Shown one piece after another: positions 59,628-64,000 of a stretch of DNA of 64,000 nucleotides. Position 1 is the first letter of the stretch. Every line of letters begins with the position of its first letter. The translations under genes and the position numbers were made by a program. The notes under the pieces were generated by a model. It searched no databases, was not told the DNA's origin, and was given only the letters and a program-made list of their open reading frames with translations. The stretch is from the NCBI RefSeq assembly GCF_001742225.1, contig NZ_CP017078.1, forward strand, positions 248,001 to 312,000. The letters run 5' to 3'. Source of the DNA: Novosphingobium resinovorum. GTDB taxonomy: Bacteria > Pseudomonadota > Alphaproteobacteria > Sphingomonadales > Sphingomonadaceae.

Positions 59628-60859
59628 TCGTTCGGGCTGCCCCTCTTGCCCTCGCAGCCAGCGCCGTACTGGCGTCGCAGGCGCACGCGCAAGCTGCTCT
59701 GGAGTATGTCGTCCAGCGCGCAGGCAACCGCGATCAGAGCGGACATATCCTTGTCGATGTGCGCGTTCTCAATGCCGGGGCGGCCGCGCAGGAGGTTCGC
59801 CTTCCCGACGAGGTTGCGGCCGATCTGGTCAGCAACGGCACGTATCGAAAGGTCTGGCTGCAACGAGGCGAAAAACAGGCTGCGGTTCTGACGATCCGGG
59901 CCAATGGCTTTGCGGCGGCGCGCTACCGGATCGACTTTCAGGACGTCATGGACGGCGCGGCCTTGTCCATTCCCTCCTGGTCAACGCAGCAAATCCTCCT
60001 GACGATCGGCGTCGATCCTGAGGCCGACCGCTCTGCCCCGGTCGCCCTGACTGCCGCGCCCTCGCTCACGCCTCCGACCTCTCCGCAGATATCGCCAGAC
60101 TCCGTCACACCATCGCCGACAGACCGAACCCGGGGCAATGCTTTCATCCCCAATCTCTCGGTCTACGAACCGATCTATGCGGTCTATGGCCCCGGCACCA
60201 ACACCGACGCACGCATCCAGATCAGTTTCAAATATCAGCTGTTCGGAAGTCGAGCGCGGATGGACCGCTCTCCCTCGCTGATCGACGGCCTCTATTTCGC
60301 CTATACCCAGCGCATGTTCTGGGACGTGGCGGCGAAATCCTCGCCCTTCCGCAATATCGATTATCAACCCGAGCTCTTCTATCTCTCGCCTGCCCTGCCC
60401 GTGTCAGATAAGGCCACGATCAGCGGCCAGATCGGCCTTCGCCATGAGTCCAATGGACGCGATGGCGCAGCCTCGCGCAGCCTCAACATGCTCTATCTGG
60501 CCCCGATGGCCGGCTTCTCGCTCGGCGAGGACCGAAGGCTGACGATCGCGCCGCGGCTGTGGCTCTATCTCGGAAACCTTTCGGACAATCCTGACATTCG
60601 CCGATATCGCGGCAATAGCGGGCTTTTCATTGAGGCCAGCGAGGATGATGGGCTGCGCGTCTCGGCTTCTACCCGTCTCAACCTGGGTAGCGGCAAGGGA
60701 GCTCTGACCGCCGAGCTCTCCTACCCGTTCCGGCGTATCCTGGGCGGAGGCCCGGACTTCTATCTCTTCGGCCAGGGCTTCACCGGCTATGGCGAAAATC
60801 TGCTCGACTATAACAAGCACGTGACGCGCCTGCGGATCGGCGTGGCGCTCGTGCGATGA
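59624..60859 (+). CDS. pldA: Outer-membrane phospholipase A (PldA/OMPLA-like)
   Basis: 411 aa with a GTG start. Signal peptide IVRAAPLALAASAVLASQAHA (cleaved after AHA). An N-terminal beta-rich domain of about 120 residues precedes the barrel. The barrel has LSVYEPIYAVYGP, KYQLFGSRARMD, and the active-site segment GLRHESNGRDGAASRSLNML (His-x-Ser-Asn, Ser). It hydrolyses outer-membrane phospholipids. Overlaps fabI by 4 bp, so it belongs to the operon. Confidence 0.85.
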   Translation: MIVRAAPLALAASAVLASQAHAQAALEYVVQRAGNRDQSGHILVDVRVLNAGAAAQEVRLPDEVAADLVSNGTYRKVWLQRGEKQAAVLTIRANGFAAARYRIDFQDVMDGAALSIPSWSTQQILLTIGVDPEADRSAPVALTAAPSLTPPTSPQISPDSVTPSPTDRTRGNAFIPNLSVYEPIYAVYGPGTNTDARIQISFKYQLFGSRARMDRSPSLIDGLYFAYTQRMFWDVAAKSSPFRNIDYQPELFYLSPALPVSDKATISGQIGLRHESNGRDGAASRSLNMLYLAPMAGFSLGEDRRLTIAPRLWLYLGNLSDNPDIRRYRGNSGLFIEASEDDGLRVSASTRLNLGSGKGALTAELSYPFRRILGGGPDFYLFGQGFTGYGENLLDYNKHVTRLRIGVALVR

Positions 60860-60878
60860 ACGCTCAAGGAGGTATAGC

Positions 60879-61856
60879 GTGAAGCTGCGGGGCCCTATCG
60901 TCATTCCCATTCTGGCCGTCGTCCTCATCGCCCTGGCTTTCGGGCTGTGGTGGATGTTTGGACGCACCGACAAGCTCCCCGATACCATCGTGCGCGGCAA
61001 CGGCCGTCTCGAGATGACGCGCACCGATATTGCCGCCAAATATCCTGGCCGCCTGATGTCGCTTGACGTCCATGAAGGTGATCTCGTCGGGGCGGGTCAG
61101 GTCATCGCCCGGCAGGATGATGTAGACCTCAAAACCCAACTCGCCGGAGCGCTTGCCAAGCGCGAACAGGCAGTATCCGCCCTCATGCGCGCGCAAGGGG
61201 AGCTCGCCGCGCGGGACAGTCAGGCTCAGCTCGCCCGCATCGACTGGGTCGAGACCGGCAAGCTGCGGGAGCGTGACATGGTCTCGAACGTCGAGCTGGA
61301 GCAGCGTCGCCTGGCCTTGGTTGCTGCGCAAGGTGGCGCCCAGGCGGCGGGCGGCGGTGTCGGCGAGGCACGCTCGGCCATTGCCCAGGCCGACGCCCTG
61401 ATCGCGCAAACCAGAGCCGGCCTTGCCGACCTGCGGATCATCGCACCGACGCCCGGGCGCGTCGAATATCGGATCGTCGAGCCTGGAACCATGTTGCCAC
61501 CGGGCGGCAAGATCGTGTCGCTGGTCAATGCCGAGGATGCCTGGCTCACCATCTTCCTGCCCGCTTCGGTCGCCGGCAAGATCAGGATCGGCGACGAGGC
61601 ACGCATTCTTCCGCAGGGTTTTGGCGACGCCATTCCCGCGCGCGTCAGCTTCGTGGCGCCCGATGCGCAGTTCACGCCAAAATTCGTCGAGACGGCCAGC
61701 GAACGCGAGAACCTGTCCTACCGGGTGAAGCTGCAGATCGCGCCTGATCTCGCCCGTGGCCTGGACGGAAGGCTGAAAGCCGGCATGACGGCGGACGGGT
61801 TCGTGCGCACCGATACGCGCCAGCCCTGGCCCGACCTCACCAAGATCGACAAATGA
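60879..61856 (+). CDS. HlyD/YbhG-type periplasmic adaptor protein
   Basis: 325 aa. Membrane anchor VIPILAVVLIALAFGLWWMF, biotinyl-lipoyl domain EMTRTDIAAKYPGRLMSLDV, HEGDLVGAGQVIARQDDVDL, helical hairpin QAVSALMRAQGELAARDSQA... and the second lipoyl half LADLRIIAPTPGRVEYRIVE, PGTMLPPGGKIVSLVNAEDA. It links inner-membrane ABC exporters to an outer-membrane channel. AGGAGG lies before the ATG. Overlaps the next gene by 4 bp. Confidence 0.92.
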   Translation: MKLRGPIVIPILAVVLIALAFGLWWMFGRTDKLPDTIVRGNGRLEMTRTDIAAKYPGRLMSLDVHEGDLVGAGQVIARQDDVDLKTQLAGALAKREQAVSALMRAQGELAARDSQAQLARIDWVETGKLRERDMVSNVELEQRRLALVAAQGGAQAAGGGVGEARSAIAQADALIAQTRAGLADLRIIAPTPGRVEYRIVEPGTMLPPGGKIVSLVNAEDAWLTIFLPASVAGKIRIGDEARILPQGFGDAIPARVSFVAPDAQFTPKFVETASERENLSYRVKLQIAPDLARGLDGRLKAGMTADGFVRTDTRQPWPDLTKIDK

Positions 61857-64000
61857 TCCCGCCCGCTCAGATCCTCCCCGAAGAGGCGATACGGATCGAA
61901 AGCCTTTCGCATCGATATGGCGGTATCATCGCCCTGAACGAGGTTTCGCTCTCCCTGCCCAAGGGGAAGACCACCGCGCTGGTCGGGCCCGATGGCGTAG
62001 GCAAGTCGACGCTGCTCGGCCTCATATCCGGCGTGAAAAAGCTGCAAACGGGACGTCTTTCGGTTCTCGGCTTCGATCTCACCGAGCGTCGCAAGCGGGA
62101 GGAGTTCCTTTCCCGCGTCGCCTATATGCCCCAGGGGCTTGGTCGCAATCTCTACCCGACGCTTTCCGTCCGCGAGAATATCGACTTCTTTGGTCGCCTC
62201 TTCGGACTGTCTGCAGTCGAGCGGGAAGCGCATATGCGGCGCTTGCTGGACGCGACGGGGCTTGCACCCTTTCCGGACCGGCCCGCCGGCAAACTTTCGG
62301 GCGGCATGAAGCAGAAGCTGGGCCTGTGTTGCTCGCTGGTGCACGATCCGGATCTGCTCATCCTCGACGAACCCACCACGGGGGTAGACCCTCTTTCACG
62401 ACGGCAGTTCTGGGAACTGGTGGATGCGATGTGCGCGGAGCGGCCGGACATGACCGTGCTGGTCTCCACGGCTTACATGGAAGAGGCAGAGCGCTTTGGC
62501 CACCTCGTGGCGATGGACGATGGCAAGGTGATCGCGCAAGGGGATACGCGCGAGATCATGCGTGACGCGGGCGCGGATACGCTCGAAGCCGCCTATGTTC
62601 GCCTGCTTCCGCAAGACAAGCGGCCATCGGGCGACGCGCTGGTCGTGCCGGCCTGGCAGGACAAGGGCGAAGCGCCGGCAATCGAGGCGCATGATCTGAC
62701 GCGGCGCTTTGGTGATTTCGTAGCGGTCGATCATGTGAGCTTTCGCATCGGACGCGGCGAGATATTCGGTTTTCTGGGCTCGAACGGCTGCGGCAAGACC
62801 ACGACCATGAAGATGCTGACCGGCCTGCTCGATGCGACGGACGGAACGGCCAGCCTTTTCGGGCGGCCGATCGCCCCCGGAGACATGGAGACGCGCATGC
62901 GCGTGGGCTATATGTCGCAGGCCTTCTCGCTCTATGAAGAGCTTTCGGTTCGCCAGAACCTGGTCCTTCATGCGCGGCTCTATCGCGTGCCACGCCAGCA
63001 GGCAGGCGAACTGGTTTCGGCCGCGCTTGCCCAGTTCGAGCTCGAAGCCCATGCCGATGCCGTTCCCGCCGCTCTGCCGCTCGGCATACGGCAACGCCTG
63101 CAACTCGCCGCCGCCTGCCTCCATCGACCCGAGATCCTGATCCTGGACGAGCCCACGTCCGGCGTCGATCCGGCGGCGCGCGACATGTTCTGGCGCCATC
63201 TGATCCGCCTCTCGCGCGATGAAGGGGTAACGATCTTCGTCTCCACCCACTTCATGAACGAGGCGGAACGGTGCGACCGCATATCGCTGATGCATCGCGG
63301 GCGGGTTCTGGCGGTCGGCGCGCCGACGGAACTCACACAGCGATATGATGCGCAGCGGCTCGAGGATGCTTTTATCGCTGTCCTCGAGAAGGATAATGAC
63401 GAAGCGCCGACTGCTTCCGCCCATCTGCCGGTCGATGCTTCGGTCGCTTCGTCCACTCCTGCCGCCGGTGCGCGATCGACGGCTCCCGGCCGGCCGCGAT
63501 TACCAACCGCTGCCGGCAGCTGGCCGGGCTTCGCCTGGGCCTTTGCCCGGCGCGAAGCGACCGAACTCATGCGCGATCGCATCCGGCTCGCCTTCGCGCT
63601 GATCGGCCCGATCATCCTGCTGTGCATTGCAGCCTACAGCATTTCCTTCGACGTCCAGAATATCCGCCTTGCCGTTCTCGATCATGACCGCAGTGCCGCC
63701 AGCCGTGACCTGCAACTTTATTTTGAAGGGTCACGCTATTTCCGGGTTGAGCCCGAACTTGCGAGCGACGCGGCCGCCGATCAGGCGCTGCGCGAGGCAT
63801 CGACCAAGATGGTGCTGGACATACCCCCCGGCTTCGGACGCGATCTGACCGCAGGGCGGCGGCCCGCGGTCGACGTGCGGATCGACGGCGCGAGTCCTTT
63901 CCCCGCGTCGAACGCCCGCGCTTATGCCGAGGCTGTTCTCCTTCGCTACGCAATGGACCAGTTGCGGTCCGCGCAGCCCTTCGCTGTGCCTGATCTCTCG
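61853..64000 (+). CDS. ABC exporter, two ATPase domains plus permease (runs out of window)
   Basis: Open from ATG 61853 to the window end, at least 716 aa. ATPase 1: ALVGPDGVGKSTLLGLISGV (Walker A), KLSGGMKQKLGLCCSLVHDP (signature), LLILDEPTTGVDPLSRR (Walker B). ATPase 2: GFLGSNGCGKTTTMKMLTGL, LPLGIRQRLQLAAACLHRPE with a degenerate signature, LILDEPTSGVDPAARDMFWR. Then a membrane segment LAFALIGPIILLCIAAYSIS begins an ABC-2 permease. This is the RbbA/YhiH layout. With the HlyD protein it forms an exporter of unknown substrate. Confidence 0.92.
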   Translation, partial: MIPPAQILPEEAIRIESLSHRYGGIIALNEVSLSLPKGKTTALVGPDGVGKSTLLGLISGVKKLQTGRLSVLGFDLTERRKREEFLSRVAYMPQGLGRNLYPTLSVRENIDFFGRLFGLSAVEREAHMRRLLDATGLAPFPDRPAGKLSGGMKQKLGLCCSLVHDPDLLILDEPTTGVDPLSRRQFWELVDAMCAERPDMTVLVSTAYMEEAERFGHLVAMDDGKVIAQGDTREIMRDAGADTLEAAYVRLLPQDKRPSGDALVVPAWQDKGEAPAIEAHDLTRRFGDFVAVDHVSFRIGRGEIFGFLGSNGCGKTTTMKMLTGLLDATDGTASLFGRPIAPGDMETRMRVGYMSQAFSLYEELSVRQNLVLHARLYRVPRQQAGELVSAALAQFELEAHADAVPAALPLGIRQRLQLAAACLHRPEILILDEPTSGVDPAARDMFWRHLIRLSRDEGVTIFVSTHFMNEAERCDRISLMHRGRVLAVGAPTELTQRYDAQRLEDAFIAVLEKDNDEAPTASAHLPVDASVASSTPAAGARSTAPGRPRLPTAAGSWPGFAWAFARREATELMRDRIRLAFALIGPIILLCIAAYSISFDVQNIRLAVLDHDRSAASRDLQLYFEGSRYFRVEPELASDAAADQALREASTKMVLDIPPGFGRDLTAGRRPAVDVRIDGASPFPASNARAYAEAVLLRYAMDQLRSAQPFAVPDLS

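Overview
The window looks like accessory, probably plasmid, DNA of a sphingomonad-type alphaproteobacterium. This is inferred from RSF1010/Ti-like TraA with an oriT, two ParA partition modules, a RepA with iterons, ArdC, DUF6118, IS6100 and a PHA/acetate-kinase operon. It is very rich in insertion sequences (ISL3 x2, IS3 x2, IS110, IS5 remnant, IS66, IS256, IS6100, IS21, Tn3 remnant), and many genes are cut at element borders. No rRNA, tRNA or CRISPR array was seen.

Layout. 0-2.4 kb: ArdC and small plasmid proteins, ending in a broken phnA-like gene. 2.48-31.32 kb: a 28.8 kb block between two apparently identical, same-orientation ISL3 copies. Inside are a cut integrase, a DUF2971 gene, bioA-bioD with a beheaded bioF fused to a beheaded amidohydrolase, a catabolic gene set (glutaminase; ferredoxin and ferredoxin reductase; Rieske oxygenase, glutamine-synthetase-like ligase and a CHMI-type isomerase; maleylacetate reductase; IclR regulator), a Sul-type dihydropteroate synthase, and luxR with only the first codons of luxI. 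31.3-32.8 kb: a PgpA-like gene, an EamA transporter and crcB behind a fluoride riboswitch. 32.9-41.6 kb: mobilisation and maintenance module 1 (DUF6118, TraA, oriT, TraD-like, broken TraG, ParDE, ParA with a partner, a cut rep gene). 41.6-42.5 kb: IS6100. 42.5-49.4 kb: module 2 (cut mobC, ParB/ParA, SSB, a HTH protein, RepA with iterons, a resolvase). 49.6-53.8 kb: Tn3 remnant broken by an IS21 element. 53.8-64 kb: a cut TetR gene, then phaC, maoC-pta, ackA, fabI, pldA, hlyD and an ABC transporter that runs out of the window.

Most interesting reading: the catabolic genes, now scattered among IS elements, share a 15-bp operator-like palindrome (GTTCG-N5-CGAAC or its CGCAC variant). It occurs three times in the glutaminase/ferredoxin divergent region, once upstream of the Rieske operon and once between maleylacetate reductase and the IclR gene. 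The motif resembles PcaR-type IclR operators. This suggests one IclR regulon for an aromatic, possibly arylamine, substrate that is activated by gamma-glutamylation, oxidised by a three-component Rieske oxygenase and drained via maleylacetate. The glutaminase would take the place usually held by a class-I amidotransferase in aniline pathways. The nearby Sul-type DHPS fits selection by sulfonamides, but no link to the catabolic genes is shown.

The IS6100 copy has no target duplication and cuts a replication gene on one side and mobC on the other, so the plasmid looks like a fusion of two replicons. TraG is largely deleted, so the plasmid is probably mobilisable rather than self-transmissible.
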